64,000 nt of DNA from Pantoea nemavictus (lineage in GTDB: Bacteria; Pseudomonadota; Gammaproteobacteria; Enterobacterales; Enterobacteriaceae), in the NCBI RefSeq assembly GCF_037479095.1, contig NZ_JBBGZW010000001.1, forward strand, positions 868,001-932,000, given 5' to 3'. Position 1 is the first letter of the stretch, and the number at the start of each line of letters is the position of its first letter. This document shows positions 9,331-19,966 of the stretch, one piece after another. A program made the position numbers and the translations under genes. The notes under the pieces were generated by a model. That model was not told where the DNA came from. It worked only from the letters and a program-made list of their open reading frames with translations, and did no database searches.

Positions 9331-11391
9331 ATGGGTCAGGATAAGCTGTATATAGAAAAAGAATTAAGCTGGTTAAGCTTCAATGAACGTGTGTTACAGG
9401 AAGCCTCGGATAAAAGTAATCCGCTGATTGAGCGCATGCGCTTTCTGGGAATCTATTCCAATAACCTCGAAGAGTTCTATAAAGTGCGCTTTGCCGATCT
9501 CAAGCGGCGAATTCTGATCAGCGAAGAGCAAGGCAAACCGACCTCTTTGCGGCATCTGTTAAAGAAAATTCAGCTGCGGGTGCAGAAATCAGATCAAGAG
9601 TTTGATGCACTCTATAACGATCTGCTGTTGGAAATGGCACGTAATCAGATCTTCCTGATCAACGAACGCCAGCTGTCACCGAATCAGCAAGAGTGGCTGC
9701 GCTACTACTTCAAACATCAATTGCGCCAGCACGTTACGCCGATTCTGATCAACCATGACACCGACCTGATCGAATTCCTGAAAGACGATTACACCTATCT
9801 GGCGGTTGAAATCATCCGCGGCGACGATGTGCGCTACGCGCTGCTGGAGATTCCTTCGGATAAAGTGCCGCGCTTCATTAACCTGCCAGCTGAATCACCC
9901 CGTCGCCGCAAGCCAATGATTCTGCTGGATAACATTCTGCGTTATTGCCTGGATGAAATTTTCAAAGGCTTCTTCGATTACGATACGCTGAATGCCTATT
10001 CAATGAAGATGACGCGCGATGCCGAGTACGATCTGGTGACGGAGATGGAATCAAGCCTGCTGGAGCTGATGTCATCGAGCCTGAAGCAGCGTCTTAATGC
10101 CGAGCCAGTGCGCTTCGTTTATCAGCGCGATATGCCGGATGCGATGGTGGAAATGCTGCGCCATAAGCTGTCGATTTCGAACTACGATTCGATTGTGCCC
10201 GGCGGCCGTTATCATAACTTCAAAGATTTCATTGGTTTCCCGAACGTCGGTAAAAGTAATCTGGAAAACCGCCCGCTGCCGCAGATTCGCCACATTGGCT
10301 TTGATGGCTTCCGCAACGGCTTCGATGCCATTCGCAATCGCGATGTGCTGCTCTATTATCCGTATCACACCTTTGAGCACGTGCTGGAGCTGCTGCGCCA
10401 GGCTTCGTTTGACCCGAACGTGCTGGCAATTAAGATCAACATTTACCGCGTGGCGAAAAACTCACGCATCATGGATGCGATGATTCACGCCGCCTATAAC
10501 GGCAAGAAAGTCACGGTGGTGGTTGAGCTGCAGGCGCGCTTCGATGAAGAAGCCAACATTCGCTGGGCGAAACGCCTGACCGAAGCCGGCGTACACGTGA
10601 TCTTCTCCGCGCCGGGTCTGAAAATTCACGCCAAATTGTTCCTGATTTCGCGCCGCGAAGGTGAAGAAGTGGTGCGTTATGCGCACATCGGCACCGGTAA
10701 CTTTAACGAAAAAACCGCGCGCATTTATACTGACTATTCATTGCTGACCGCCGATGCGCGCATCACCAATGAAGTGCGTCGCGTGTTCAACTTTATTGAG
10801 AATCCGTATCGTCCGGTCACCTTCGAGCATCTGCTGGTGTCTCCGCAGAACTCGCGCGACATGCTGTACAAGTACATCGATGCGGAAATCGCCAACGCGC
10901 AGCAAGGCAATATTGCCGGTATTACCTTGAAGATCAACAATCTGGTGGATAACGGATTGGTTGATCGGCTGTACGCGGCCTCGTCGGCTGGGGTGAAAAT
11001 CAATCTGCTGGTGCGCGGCATGTGCTCACTGATTCCGGATTTACCGGGCATCAGTGAAAATATTCGCATTACCAGCATCGTTGACCGCTATCTTGAGCAC
11101 GACCGCGTCTATATTTTTGAGAACGGCGGCGAGAAAAAGGTGTTCCTCTCTTCCGCGGACTGGATGACGCGTAACATTGATCACCGCATTGAAGTTGCCG
11201 TGGCGATTCTTGATCCGCGCGTGAAGCAGCGCATACTGGACATCATTGCCATTCTGTTTAGTGATACGGTGAAAGCCCGCATCGTCGATAAAGAGCTGAG
11301 TAACCGTTATGTGCCGCGCGGCAACCGTAAAAAGGTGCGTTCGCAGCTGGCCATTTACGACTACATCAAGAAACTGGAACAACCCGAATAA
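9331..11391 (+). CDS. ppk: Polyphosphate kinase 1
   Basis: Makes polyphosphate from ATP, reversibly, at the inner face of the membrane. The 686 residues (688 in E. coli) start [20 protein letters not shown] with CGGAG before the ATG. The phosphorylated histidine is in [12 protein letters not shown] near residue 434, and the second catalytic histidine is in [11 protein letters not shown] near 591. Both belong to HKD-like phospholipase-D folds. ppx starts five bases after the stop, so ppk-ppx is one operon, as in E. coli. Confidence 0.98.
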   Translation: MGQDKLYIEKELSWLSFNERVLQEASDKSNPLIERMRFLGIYSNNLEEFYKVRFADLKRRILISEEQGKPTSLRHLLKKIQLRVQKSDQEFDALYNDLLLEMARNQIFLINERQLSPNQQEWLRYYFKHQLRQHVTPILINHDTDLIEFLKDDYTYLAVEIIRGDDVRYALLEIPSDKVPRFINLPAESPRRRKPMILLDNILRYCLDEIFKGFFDYDTLNAYSMKMTRDAEYDLVTEMESSLLELMSSSLKQRLNAEPVRFVYQRDMPDAMVEMLRHKLSISNYDSIVPGGRYHNFKDFIGFPNVGKSNLENRPLPQIRHIGFDGFRNGFDAIRNRDVLLYYPYHTFEHVLELLRQASFDPNVLAIKINIYRVAKNSRIMDAMIHAAYNGKKVTVVVELQARFDEEANIRWAKRLTEAGVHVIFSAPGLKIHAKLFLISRREGEEVVRYAHIGTGNFNEKTARIYTDYSLLTADARITNEVRRVFNFIENPYRPVTFEHLLVSPQNSRDMLYKYIDAEIANAQQGNIAGITLKINNLVDNGLVDRLYAASSAGVKINLLVRGMCSLIPDLPGISENIRITSIVDRYLEHDRVYIFENGGEKKVFLSSADWMTRNIDHRIEVAVAILDPRVKQRILDIIAILFSDTVKARIVDKELSNRYVPRGNRKKVRSQLAIYDYIKKLEQPE

Positions 11392-11396
11392 CGCCT

Positions 11397-12920
11397 ATGC
11401 CAATCTCACATAAAAGTACGCCGAAACCTCAAGAGTTCGCGGCAATCGACCTCGGCTCGAACAGCTTCCATATGGTCATTGCCCGCGTGGTGGATGGCGC
11501 TTTGCAAGTGCTGGGACGCCTGAAACAGCGCGTGCATCTGGCTGATGGCCTGGATGCACACAATCGCCTGAGCGAAGAGGCGATTGAGCGCGGTCTGAGT
11601 TGTCTGGCGTTGTTCGCGGAACGTTTGCAGGGCTTTAGTCCCGCGAACGTCACCATCGTCGGCACCCACACGCTACGTATCGCCAGCAACGCGGAAGAGT
11701 TCTTGCAGCGCGCGGCCGAAGTGATTCCCTATCCCATCGAAGTGATTTCCGGCAACGAAGAAGCGCGTTTAATCTTCATGGGCGTGGAGCATACGCAGCC
11801 GGAGAAAGGTCGCAAGCTGGTGATTGATATCGGCGGCGGATCAACCGAACTGGTGATTGGTGAAGACTTTGAGCCGCAGCTGGTGGAGAGCCGTCGCATG
11901 GGTTGCGTCAGCTTCGCCAACCTCTTTTTCCCGAAAGGGGAAATCTCGTCGGAAAACTTCCGCCGTGCGCGCCTCTCAGCTGCGCAGAAGCTGGAAACCA
12001 TGGCGTGGCAATATCGTCTGCACGGTTGGCAATATGCGCTGGGTGCATCGGGCTCCATCAAAGCGGCCTGTGAAGTGCTGCTGGCAATGGGCGAAAAAGA
12101 GAAGCTGATCACGCCAGAAACGCTGGAGTTACTGACCAGCGAAGTGCTAAAGCATAAATCCTTCAATGCGCTGAGCCTGCCGGGCTTGTCGGAAGAGCGT
12201 AAAGCGGTGTTTGTACCGGGATTAGCGATTTTGTGTGGCGTGTTTGATGCGCTCGCGATTCGTGAGCTGCGTCTTTCTGACGGCGCACTGCGCGAAGGCG
12301 TGCTGTATGAGATGGAAGGCCGTTTCCGCCATCAGGACATTCGCAGCCGCACTGCGCAGAGCCTGGCCAATCATTACGCCATTGATAGCGATCAGGCGCG
12401 GCGCGTGCTGGAGACTACCGAGCAGCTCTATTTACAGTGGCAGGAGCAGAATCCGAAGCAGGCCAATCCGCAACTCTCGGCGCTGCTGAAATGGGCGGCG
12501 CTGCTGCACGAAGTGGGATTGACCATCAACCACAGCGGCATGCAACGTCACTCGGCGTATATCCTGCAGAACTCCAATATGCCGGGCTTTAATCAGGATC
12601 AACAGATGCTGTTGGCCACGTTGGTACGTTATCACCGTAAAGCGGTGAAGCAGGATGAGATGCCACGTTTCACCTTGTTCAAAAAGAAACAGTTTCTGCC
12701 GATGGTGTTCCTGCTGCGTCTCGGCACGCTGCTGAATAATCAGCGCCAGGCAACCACCAAACCGGATTCGCTCAAGTTAAGCACCGACGATGGTCACTGG
12801 ACGTTGACCTTCCCGGCGGGCTTCCTGAGCCAAAACACGCTGGTGCAGTTGGATCTGGAGCGCGAGCAAGCTTACTGGAATGATGTCACCGGTTGGAAAC
12901 TGATGCTGGAAGAGGAGTAA
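11397..12920 (+). CDS. ppx: Exopolyphosphatase
   Basis: Removes terminal phosphate from polyphosphate and belongs to the Ppx/GppA family of the actin-like ATPase fold. The 507 residues (513 in E. coli) show the phosphate-binding motifs [13 protein letters not shown] near 14-27 and [15 protein letters not shown] near 140-155. A C-terminal HD-like region has [21 protein letters not shown]. It is co-transcribed with ppk, pairing synthesis and breakdown of polyphosphate. Confidence 0.97.
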   Translation: MPISHKSTPKPQEFAAIDLGSNSFHMVIARVVDGALQVLGRLKQRVHLADGLDAHNRLSEEAIERGLSCLALFAERLQGFSPANVTIVGTHTLRIASNAEEFLQRAAEVIPYPIEVISGNEEARLIFMGVEHTQPEKGRKLVIDIGGGSTELVIGEDFEPQLVESRRMGCVSFANLFFPKGEISSENFRRARLSAAQKLETMAWQYRLHGWQYALGASGSIKAACEVLLAMGEKEKLITPETLELLTSEVLKHKSFNALSLPGLSEERKAVFVPGLAILCGVFDALAIRELRLSDGALREGVLYEMEGRFRHQDIRSRTAQSLANHYAIDSDQARRVLETTEQLYLQWQEQNPKQANPQLSALLKWAALLHEVGLTINHSGMQRHSAYILQNSNMPGFNQDQQMLLATLVRYHRKAVKQDEMPRFTLFKKKQFLPMVFLLRLGTLLNNQRQATTKPDSLKLSTDDGHWTLTFPAGFLSQNTLVQLDLEREQAYWNDVTGWKLMLEEE

Positions 12921-12941
12921 AGCGGGCTGCTGGCCCGTTGT

Positions 12942-13547
12942 ATGGTTATGACAACACGCCCCGATAACTATTTCGCTGAAAAGTACGGTCTGACACCGAC
13001 CCATTCTGAAGTCCTGGCGGCCCTTCCCCACCTTGAAGTGGGGAAAGCGCTGGATTTGGGATGTGGTCAGGGCCGCAATAGCCTGTTTCTCAATCAGCAT
13101 GGCTTTGAGGTCACAGCATGGGACAGCAATCCGGCCAGTCTCGAACGCCTGAACAGCATTATCGCAGAAGAGAATTTGCAAAATATTCACACCGAGTTGT
13201 GCGATCTCAATAGCGTACGCTTTAACGGCGCCTACCAGTTTGTGTTCTCAACGGTGGTGATGATGTTCCTGCAACCTGACACCATCCCGCAGCTGATTGC
13301 TGATATGCAGGCCAGCACGCGCAAATATGGCTACAACCTGATTGTGGCGGCGATGAATACCGCTGATTATCCCAATACGCAGAACTTCCCTTTCGCTTTT
13401 AAATCCGGTGAGTTAAGCCACTATTACCGCAACTGGCATATTGTGAAGTACAACGAAGATATCGGTGAACTGCACCGCCGTGACGAAAACGGCAATCGCA
13501 TCAAATACCGTTTTGCCACGCTGCTGGCGCAGAAAGCCAGCTACTGA
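12942..13547 (+). CDS. tehB: TehB-type SAM-dependent methyltransferase
   Basis: Class I methyltransferase linked in E. coli to tellurite resistance. The 201 residues have SAM motif I as [15 protein letters not shown] near 36-50, then AWDSN, and the family block [14 protein letters not shown]. The C-terminus [16 protein letters not shown] is typical of TehB. ATG codons at 12942 and 12948 are both possible. Neither has a clear ribosome site, and a short hairpin (CGGGC / GCCCG, 12923-12937) lies just before them, so translation may be weak or coupled to ppx. tehA is not adjacent. Confidence 0.88.
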   Translation: MVMTTRPDNYFAEKYGLTPTHSEVLAALPHLEVGKALDLGCGQGRNSLFLNQHGFEVTAWDSNPASLERLNSIIAEENLQNIHTELCDLNSVRFNGAYQFVFSTVVMMFLQPDTIPQLIADMQASTRKYGYNLIVAAMNTADYPNTQNFPFAFKSGELSHYYRNWHIVKYNEDIGELHRRDENGNRIKYRFATLLAQKASY

Positions 13548-13550
13548 TGT

Positions 13551-13578
13551 AACGGCCGCCCTGTGCGGCCGTTATTGT
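13551..13578 (+). terminator. Terminator after tehB
   Basis: Perfect 8-bp stem AACGGCCG / CGGCCGTT with a 7-base loop, three bases after the tehB stop, followed by a weak T-rich stretch. Confidence 0.7.
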
Positions 13579-13699
13579 CTGATGTCGATCAATACCTTGA
13601 ACCTTTTCTGCTCATTTTTCACACAGCGATTGCTTTAGCGATCTAAGTGTGACTAAATATTGCCTCCGCCCAATCGGGTAACTATAGGAACCACCCCGC

Positions 13700-13885
13700 G
13701 TGAACAGCGCCATTTCTGCACGAAGACGTCCCAAAACCAGCACCATGAGCCGCATTATTTTGCTGATCAGTTTCTTTATTTTGGTTGGCCGTCTGATTTT
13801 CATCATTCCCGGTGCCATTGAGCATCATCAGCAAAAGCAAGTCATCTCTGAACCGGTCACGCTGAGCACCAGCGATTCGCGCTAA
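13700..13885 (+). CDS. yfgG: YfgG-like small membrane protein
   Basis: 61 residues: a basic N-terminus (SARRRPKTS), one membrane helix (about 18-38, RIILLISFFILVGRLIFII) and a short polar tail. It resembles E. coli YfgG in length, in the RI(V/I)LLISF core and in the HHQ that follows the helix. It also sits at the same place, downstream of ppx and upstream of guaA; the adjacent E. coli gene yfgF is absent. The start is GTG at 13700 with AGGAA upstream. An internal ATG at 13745 would cut off the basic segment. YfgG's role is poorly known; nickel/cobalt tolerance has been proposed for E. coli. Confidence 0.8.
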   Translation: MNSAISARRRPKTSTMSRIILLISFFILVGRLIFIIPGAIEHHQQKQVISEPVTLSTSDSR

Positions 13886-14005
13886 CGCATCTGCGGGTCC
13901 TTTTCGCTGCGACACATTATCCTTTGAGACAATGCTGCTTTTTACGCTCTGTTACCCGCAACGCGCTACACTGTGAGCTGACTTTACAGACACAAGGAAC
14001 GCGTT

Positions 14006-15439
14006 ATGTCTGCTTCGCATTCACAAAAATTAGCTGAAACTCGCCATCACATTCTTAATCTGCTGCTTAACGAGCATGATCTCGTTGATGTCCTGCTGGA
14101 TAAATCTGTCGATCTTAATGCTGCCGAGCTGCGCGATATTACCGACTGGCGCCATGAATTAGAGAGCGAACTCCAGCAGTTACATGCGGCGGATTTAGCC
14201 GACATCCTCGAAGCCTTGCCAGAAGAAGAGCGTCAGGCGCTGTGGCGTTTAGTGCCCACCGCACAGCGCGGTCACGTGTTGGTTGAGGCTTCGGAAACCG
14301 TTTGGGCTAGCCTGACGGAAGAAATGTCTGATCGCGATATTCTGCATGCTATTGAGCCGCTGGATATCGACGATCAGGTATATCTGGCGCGCTACTTGCC
14401 GCGCGATTTGACCGGACGTCTGCTCACTACGCTGGAACCCGGTCTGCGCGCGCGATTGATGAGCGTGATCGAACTGGATCGCGATCGCGTCGGACAGATC
14501 ATGGATTTCAACATCCTGACGGTGCGCTCGGACGTTACCTTAGCCACGGTGCAACGCTATCTGCGTAAAGGCAAAAAAATGCCAGACGGCACCGATAAGA
14601 TCTTTATCACTGATGAGCAAAATCAACTGCTGGGTGAGTTGACCCTCACCGATATTCTGCTGAACAAACCGAAGATGTTAGTGGCCGAGGTGATGAATTC
14701 CCATCCCACCACCTTTCAACTCAACGATAAAGCGGAGGACGCCGCCAGCGCGTTCGAACGTTATAACCTGATCTCCGCCGCGGTAACCGATGCACAAGGC
14801 AAGCTGATTGGCCGTATCACCATTGAAGACGTGGTCGATTTGGTGAATGAAGAGAACGAAAGCAACATCCGTAAAATGGGCGGTATCAGCCAGGGTGAAG
14901 ACGTGTTTGCCCCGGTGCGCAAAGCGGTTGGCAAACGCTGGGCGTGGCTGGCAGTAAATCTGTGTACCGCTTTCGTTGCGTCGCGCGTGATAGGTCTGTT
15001 TGAAGCGACGATTTCACAGCTGGTTGCACTAGCAGCGCTGATGCCAATCGTTGCAGGCATCGGCGGCAATACCGGTAACCAAACCATCACCATGATCGTG
15101 CGTGCATTAGCGCTGCATCAGGTTGAACCGGGTAACTTCTCGTTTCTGATTATGCGTGAACTCGGCGTGGCGATAATTAACGGCCTATTTTGGGGCGGCA
15201 TTATGGGCGGCGTCACCTGGCTGATGTACGACAACCTGCAGCTGGGCGGCGTGATGATGCTAGCGATGGTGCTGAATCTGCTGCTCGCGGCTCTGATGGG
15301 CGTGCTGATTCCGTTAATCATGACCAAAATGAAACGCGATCCCGCCGTGGGTTCCAGCGTACTGATTACCGCGATCACCGATACCGGTGGATTCTTTATC
15401 TTCCTCGGCCTGGCGACCCTATTTTTGCTGCATCACTAA
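14006..15439 (+). CDS. mgtE: Magnesium transporter MgtE
   Basis: Inner-membrane Mg2+ channel/transporter. The 477 residues follow the family order: N-terminal helical domain (about 30-150), two CBS domains (about 160-280, including VMNSHPTTFQLNDKAEDAASA and GRITIEDVVDLV), then five membrane helices. The pore motif is seen in GIGGNTGNQTITMIVRAL. AAGGAA precedes the ATG. No M-box riboswitch is apparent in the 120 bases upstream. It stands alone between yfgG and a YodC-like gene and is an insertion relative to E. coli K-12. Confidence 0.96.
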   Translation: MSASHSQKLAETRHHILNLLLNEHDLVDVLLDKSVDLNAAELRDITDWRHELESELQQLHAADLADILEALPEEERQALWRLVPTAQRGHVLVEASETVWASLTEEMSDRDILHAIEPLDIDDQVYLARYLPRDLTGRLLTTLEPGLRARLMSVIELDRDRVGQIMDFNILTVRSDVTLATVQRYLRKGKKMPDGTDKIFITDEQNQLLGELTLTDILLNKPKMLVAEVMNSHPTTFQLNDKAEDAASAFERYNLISAAVTDAQGKLIGRITIEDVVDLVNEENESNIRKMGGISQGEDVFAPVRKAVGKRWAWLAVNLCTAFVASRVIGLFEATISQLVALAALMPIVAGIGGNTGNQTITMIVRALALHQVEPGNFSFLIMRELGVAIINGLFWGGIMGGVTWLMYDNLQLGGVMMLAMVLNLLLAALMGVLIPLIMTKMKRDPAVGSSVLITAITDTGGFFIFLGLATLFLLHH

Positions 15440-15514
15440 GGCACAAAATCAAGCGCACAGTCAGTGAAGTACATATAAACTCTGTAAATATCACTGACCT
15501 GATGGAGAAAAAGC

Positions 15515-15694
15515 ATGTTTAAGGTGGATGATTTTGTACAGTCGAAGACCGGTGGCCCAAAGATGCAGGTGCTGCGCGTGGAAGGCGATATGCTGTGGTG
15601 TGCTCGCGTTGACGATCACATCAAACGAGAAATTGAAGTCCGAGCCGATACCGTGAATCTGTATCACGAAGACGGCGATTTCGGCGTCTGCTAA
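15515..15694 (+). CDS. YodC-like small protein (DUF2158)
   Basis: 59 residues, starting MFKVDDFVQSKTGGPKMQVL and ending HEDGDFGVC, with GGAG eight bases before the ATG. The pattern of a short beta-rich protein with VxxKTGGPxMxV and LxCxxxD-type segments fits the YodC family of unknown function. The reading frame is closed by a strong terminator right at the stop, which supports a real gene. Confidence 0.78.
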   Translation: MFKVDDFVQSKTGGPKMQVLRVEGDMLWCARVDDHIKREIEVRADTVNLYHEDGDFGVC

Positions 15695-15724
15695 AAAAAT
15701 GGCCCCATTTCGGGGCCATTTTTA
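15693..15724. terminator. Bidirectional terminator
   Basis: Perfect stem ATGGCCCC / GGGGCCAT with a 5-base loop and A/T runs on both sides. It serves the YodC-like gene on the plus strand and the DUF3750 gene on the minus strand. Confidence 0.9.
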
Positions 15725-16507
15725 CGGATTGTAGCGCTGAACATTATTCTGCCCGATGCCACCGATAAATGGCAGACGCAGCCTGAATGGGGTGAAATCC
15801 AGTCCCATATTCAGACCCAGCACATTCACCTCTAATCCCTCTTCCGCTCCCACCGTTACGCCAAGCACACCGAGTACAGAGAGCTGTACGCCGCGTCCTG
15901 AAGGCGGTAACCCCACCGGATTCAGCAGTGAGCGATAATCCTTGCCGAGCGCATTGGCTGGCAGATCCAGTTTCAGCGCGGGCACTTCACGGCCAATATG
16001 CGCCATGAAGGTATTGCTGTTGGGCCCCGGCCAGGCGTGATAGGTGGTTGGCCAGGGATACGATTTAATCGCCGCTTCGATCTGCGGAATCATTGCCTGT
16101 GCCGCGCTGCCGCGATGATCTACCAGCAGACGTGGTCTGGCACCGTACCAATAGCCATCCGGCAGATTACTGTTACGCCGCACTTTATCGCCGCTGCCCC
16201 AGCTGATGACTTCATAGCGATTGTAGTGGGTCTCCCCGGCGCGCTTGAAGATAATCCACGGATGCACCGCCACTGCGCCTTTCCAGCCATACGTTGGCGC
16301 GGCATAGACCTGTACGATAGCTTCGGATGCGTAACGCTGCGGATCGGGTGCGATACCGGCAGAATCGCGCCGTGCAGACGCCCAGCCGCCACGTTCCGAC
16401 GTTAACTCACCACCACGCGTTGCCTGCGCCAGACTGGCGCCTAATGAGAGCAAGATGATGCATAGAAAAGAGATCAGTACGGCTTTGAAAGGCAACATCG
16501 ACGGCAT
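15722..16507 (-). CDS. DUF3750 family exported or membrane-anchored protein
   Basis: 261 residues of unknown function. An N-terminal hydrophobic segment (about 7-28) ending in SLAQATRGG is a signal peptide or anchor. The core shows the family block HPWIIFKRAG near 83, YEVISWG, PDGYWYGARPRLL, and a highly conserved WPGPNSNTFMAHIGREVP near 160-177. The C-terminal third is Gly/Leu rich. It stands alone between mgtE/yodC-like and guaA, with terminators on both sides. A hydrolase role is possible but nothing in the sequence proves it. Confidence 0.8.
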   Translation of the reverse strand: MPSMLPFKAVLISFLCIILLSLGASLAQATRGGELTSERGGWASARRDSAGIAPDPQRYASEAIVQVYAAPTYGWKGAVAVHPWIIFKRAGETHYNRYEVISWGSGDKVRRNSNLPDGYWYGARPRLLVDHRGSAAQAMIPQIEAAIKSYPWPTTYHAWPGPNSNTFMAHIGREVPALKLDLPANALGKDYRSLLNPVGLPPSGRGVQLSVLGVLGVTVGAEEGLEVNVLGLNMGLDFTPFRLRLPFIGGIGQNNVQRYNP

Positions 16508-16623
16508 CCTGATGAGTAAAAATCATTCGCTATATTGCAACTAAACGGGCGAGTTTGTATTCACGAACTATGCGATAGAACTTTATTGAATGAACGCCCT
16601 ATTACCAACCAAAATACAAATAT

Positions 16624-16656
16624 AAAAAAGCCCGCAGTTAAGCGGGCTTCGTTTTT
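16624..16656 (-). terminator. Terminator after guaA
   Basis: Stem AAGCCCGC / GCGGGCTT with a 6-base loop, followed on the minus strand by a run of T; it closes the guaBA operon. Confidence 0.88.
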
Positions 16657-16677
16657 ACGCATGATTCAGAGTAGGAT

Positions 16678-18258
16678 TTATTCCCACTCAATCGTCGCAG
16701 GTGGTTTACCCGAAATATCATAAACCACGCGGGAAATGCCGTTCACTTCGTTGATGATGCGGTTGGAGACGCGGCCGAGGAAATCGTACGGCAGGTGCGC
16801 CCAATGCGCGGTCATGAAGTCGATGGTTTCTACTGCACGCAGTGAAACCACCCAATCGTATTTACGACCGTCGCCCATCACGCCGACAGAACGCACCGGC
16901 AGGAATACGGTGAATGCCTGGCTGACTTTGTTGTACAGGTCGGCTTTATGCAGCTCTTCAATGAAGATGGCATCGGCACGGCGCAGCAGATCGCAATACT
17001 CTTTCTTCACTTCGCCCAGCACGCGTACGCCCAAACCTGGACCCGGGAATGGGTGGCGATACAGCATGTCGTACGGCAGGCCGAGTTCCAGACCAATTTT
17101 GCGCACTTCATCTTTGAACAGCTCTTTCAGCGGCTCAACCAGGCCCATCTTCATCTCTTTCGGCAAACCGCCCACGTTGTGGTGCGATTTGATCACGTGC
17201 GCTTTGCCGGTCGCAGAAGCGGCAGATTCGATCACGTCAGGATAGATGGTGCCCTGCGCCAGCCACTTCACGTCTTCCAGACGCAGTGCTTGCTCGTCGA
17301 ATACTTCTACGAACACGCGGCCGATGATTTTACGCTTGGCTTCTGGATCGTTCTCGCCCGCCAACGCATCAAGGAAACGCGCTTCAGCCGCAACGTGTAC
17401 GATGTTCAGGCCGAAGTGGTCACCGAACATGTCCAGTACCTGCTCAGCTTCATTCAGACGCAGCAGACCGTTATCGACGAACACGCAGGTCAGGCGATCG
17501 CCGATGGCGCGGTGCAGCAGCATCGCGGTCACAGAAGAGTCGACGCCGCCAGACAGGCCGAGGATAACTTTATCGTTGCCAACCTGCTGACGAATACGCT
17601 CAACCGCGTCTTCGATGATTTTGGCTGGCGTCCACAGCGCTTCACAGCCGCAGATGTCACGAATAAAACGCTCCAGCATACGCAGCCCCTGACGCGTGTG
17701 CGTCACTTCCGGGTGGAACTGCACGCCGTAGAATTTCTTCTCTTCGTTAGCCATGATGGCGAACGGACAGGTTTCGGTGCTGGCAACGGTTTCAAAACCG
17801 GCTGGGATGGCGGTGACTTTGTCGCCGTGGCTCATCCATACGTCCAGCAGCGGTTTTCCTGCTGCGCTAATCGCATCTTCGATGTCACGCACCAGCGCGC
17901 TCTGGGTCAGCACTTCTACCTGCGCATAACCAAACTCACGCTCGTTGGAGCCTTCAACCTTGCCACCCAGCTGCATCGCCATGGTCTGCATGCCATAGCA
18001 GACGCCCAGTACCGGCACACCGGCGTTGAACACGTATTCCGGCGCACGTGGGCTGTTCTGCTCGGTGGTGCTTTCCGGACCGCCAGAAAGGATGATGCCG
18101 TTCGGGTTGAACTGGCGAATTTGCTCTTCGGTGACATCCCACGCCCAGAGTTCGCAGTAGACGCCCAGCTCACGCACGCGGCGCGCCACCAGCTGCGTAT
18201 ACTGAGAACCAAAATCGAGGATCAAAATACGATGTTTATGAATATTTTCAGTCGTCAT
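16678..18258 (-). CDS. guaA: GMP synthase (glutamine-hydrolysing)
   Basis: Converts XMP to GMP using glutamine and ATP. The 526 residues contain an N-terminal class I glutamine amidotransferase (catalytic Cys in GVCYGMQ near 86, His/Glu in QFHPEVTHT near 180), the ATP pyrophosphatase P-loop LSGGVDSSV near 235, and the C-terminal dimerisation domain ending in PPATIEWE. It lies 72 bp downstream of guaB in the same direction with an intergenic hairpin. Confidence 0.98.
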   Translation of the reverse strand: MTTENIHKHRILILDFGSQYTQLVARRVRELGVYCELWAWDVTEEQIRQFNPNGIILSGGPESTTEQNSPRAPEYVFNAGVPVLGVCYGMQTMAMQLGGKVEGSNEREFGYAQVEVLTQSALVRDIEDAISAAGKPLLDVWMSHGDKVTAIPAGFETVASTETCPFAIMANEEKKFYGVQFHPEVTHTRQGLRMLERFIRDICGCEALWTPAKIIEDAVERIRQQVGNDKVILGLSGGVDSSVTAMLLHRAIGDRLTCVFVDNGLLRLNEAEQVLDMFGDHFGLNIVHVAAEARFLDALAGENDPEAKRKIIGRVFVEVFDEQALRLEDVKWLAQGTIYPDVIESAASATGKAHVIKSHHNVGGLPKEMKMGLVEPLKELFKDEVRKIGLELGLPYDMLYRHPFPGPGLGVRVLGEVKKEYCDLLRRADAIFIEELHKADLYNKVSQAFTVFLPVRSVGVMGDGRKYDWVVSLRAVETIDFMTAHWAHLPYDFLGRVSNRIINEVNGISRVVYDISGKPPATIEWE

Positions 18259-18286
18259 TGAGGCGTTTCCATTGGGATGGACTTAA

Positions 18287-18317
18287 TAATAAAAGCGCCC
18301 GGCTGGTACCGGGCGCT
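18287..18317 (-). terminator. Hairpin/attenuator between guaB and guaA
   Basis: A 9-bp perfect stem (AGCGCCCGG / CCGGGCGCT) with a 6-base loop, followed on the minus strand by TTTTATT. It looks like a terminator that must be partly read through for guaA. Confidence 0.75.
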
Positions 18318-18330
18318 AAATTTTACGGGA

Positions 18331-19797
18331 TTATGAACCCATGCGGTAGTTTGGTGACTCTTTGGTGATGGTCACGTCATGCACGTGGCTTTCGTTGATG
18401 CCCGCGCCGCTGATGCGCACGAACTCCGCTTTGGTGCGCAGATCGTCGATGGTGCCGCAACCGGTCAAGCCCATGCAAGAGCGCAGGCCACCCATCTGCT
18501 GGTGCACGATCTCTTTCAGGCGACCTTTATAAGCAACGCGACCTTCAATACCTTCCGGTACCAGTTTGTCAGCGGCGTTATCGCTCTGGAAATAACGGTC
18601 TGAAGAGCCTTTGGACATCGCGCCCAGTGAACCCATTCCGCGATAAGACTTGAACGAACGGCCCTGATACAGCTCGATTTCGCCCGGAGACTCTTCGGTG
18701 CCGGCCAGCATTGAACCGACCATCACTGCTGCTGCACCTGCGGCGATCGCTTTAGCGATGTCGCCAGAGAAGCGGATACCGCCATCAGCGATAACCGGAA
18801 TCCCGGTGCCTTCCAGCGCAGTAACCGCGTCAGAAACCGCAGTGATTTGTGGCACGCCGACACCGGTAACAATACGCGTGGTACAGATTGAACCAGGACC
18901 GATACCGACTTTCACCGCGCTCACACCCGCTTCAGCCAGCGCCAATGCACCTGCGCCGGTCGCCACGTTGCCGCCGATGATTTCCAGGTTCGGGTATTTT
19001 GCACGGGTTTCACGGATACGCTGCAGCACGCCTTCTGAGTGGCCGTGTGATGAGTCAATCAGCAGCACGTCAACACCGGCAGCAACCAGCGCATCAACGC
19101 GCTCTTCGTTGCCTGCACCCGCACCAACCGCTGCGCCGACGCGCAGGCGACCTTCCGCATCTTTACAGGCGTTAGGTTTACGTTCGGCTTTCTGGAAATC
19201 TTTAACGGTAATCATGCCCAGCAGGTGGAAGCTGTCATCCACAACCAGCGCTTTCTCAACACGCTTTTCGTGCATTTTGTGCAGCACCACTTCACGCGCT
19301 TCGCCTTCCTTAACGGTAACCAGACGCTCTTTCGGTGTCATCACCGCAGAAACGGGCAGCGTCAGGTCAGTGACAAAACGCACGTCGCGACCGGTGATGA
19401 TCCCCACCAGCTCGTTCTCGGTGTTCACCACAGGATAGCCAGCAAAACCGTTACGTTCGGTCAGCTCTTTTACCGCCGCCAGCGCGGTGGTTGGCAGCAC
19501 GGTTTGTGGATCGGTAACGACGCCACTTTCGTGTTTTTTCACCTTACGAACTTCATCCGCCTGACGCTCAATTGACATGTTTTTGTGGATAAAGCCCAAA
19601 CCACCTTCCTGCGCTAGCGCAATAGCCAGACCCGCTTCAGTTACGGTGTCCATTGCAGCGGAGAGCATTGGGATGTTCAGACGAATGTTTTTTGTCAGTT
19701 GCGTGCTGAGATCAGCGGTGTTGGGTAAGACAGTGGAGTGAGCGGGAACGAGCAGAACGTCGTCAAATGTGAGGGCTTCTTTCGCGATTCTTAACAT
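18331..19797 (-). CDS. guaB: Inosine-5'-monophosphate dehydrogenase
   Basis: NAD-dependent oxidation of IMP to XMP, the rate-setting step to guanine nucleotides. The 488 residues match E. coli in length. Order: N-terminal barrel part, two CBS domains (about 95-200), then the rest of the barrel with the catalytic Cys in [13 protein letters not shown] near 305 and the flap RYFQ. The start is [19 protein letters not shown]. First gene of guaBA; divergent from xseA. Confidence 0.98.
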   Translation of the reverse strand: MLRIAKEALTFDDVLLVPAHSTVLPNTADLSTQLTKNIRLNIPMLSAAMDTVTEAGLAIALAQEGGLGFIHKNMSIERQADEVRKVKKHESGVVTDPQTVLPTTALAAVKELTERNGFAGYPVVNTENELVGIITGRDVRFVTDLTLPVSAVMTPKERLVTVKEGEAREVVLHKMHEKRVEKALVVDDSFHLLGMITVKDFQKAERKPNACKDAEGRLRVGAAVGAGAGNEERVDALVAAGVDVLLIDSSHGHSEGVLQRIRETRAKYPNLEIIGGNVATGAGALALAEAGVSAVKVGIGPGSICTTRIVTGVGVPQITAVSDAVTALEGTGIPVIADGGIRFSGDIAKAIAAGAAAVMVGSMLAGTEESPGEIELYQGRSFKSYRGMGSLGAMSKGSSDRYFQSDNAADKLVPEGIEGRVAYKGRLKEIVHQQMGGLRSCMGLTGCGTIDDLRTKAEFVRISGAGINESHVHDVTITKESPNYRMGS

Positions 19798-19848
19798 TGC
19801 AATATCTCCACCTGGGGGCGATTAAAACAGATAAAATATTGCCGCGGC

Positions 19849-19877
19849 ATTATACAGGCCGAAACCGATTGCCTCCA
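19849..19877 (-). promoter_or_regulatory. guaBA promoter with PurR-like operator
   Basis: On the minus strand a perfect -10 TATAAT (19849-19854) is preceded by AGGCAATCGGTTTCGG (19859-19874), which matches 11 of 16 bases of the PurR consensus and would overlap the -35 region. PurR control of guaBA is established in E. coli; the site here is read from sequence only. Confidence 0.7.
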
Positions 19878-19966
19878 GTGTTTTTTCAGAAAAAGTCTTG
19901 ATCCTCCGGGTGAGCAATGTAGTATCAGTTGATTAACCCTCTGATTTAAAATTTGATCTACATCAC

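Noticed and set aside
16948..18261. 437-codon open frame on the plus strand opposite guaA
   Set aside because: It mirrors the guaA gene, has no ribosome site or family motif, and is rich in His/Gln/Arg as expected of an antisense shadow of a GC-rich gene.
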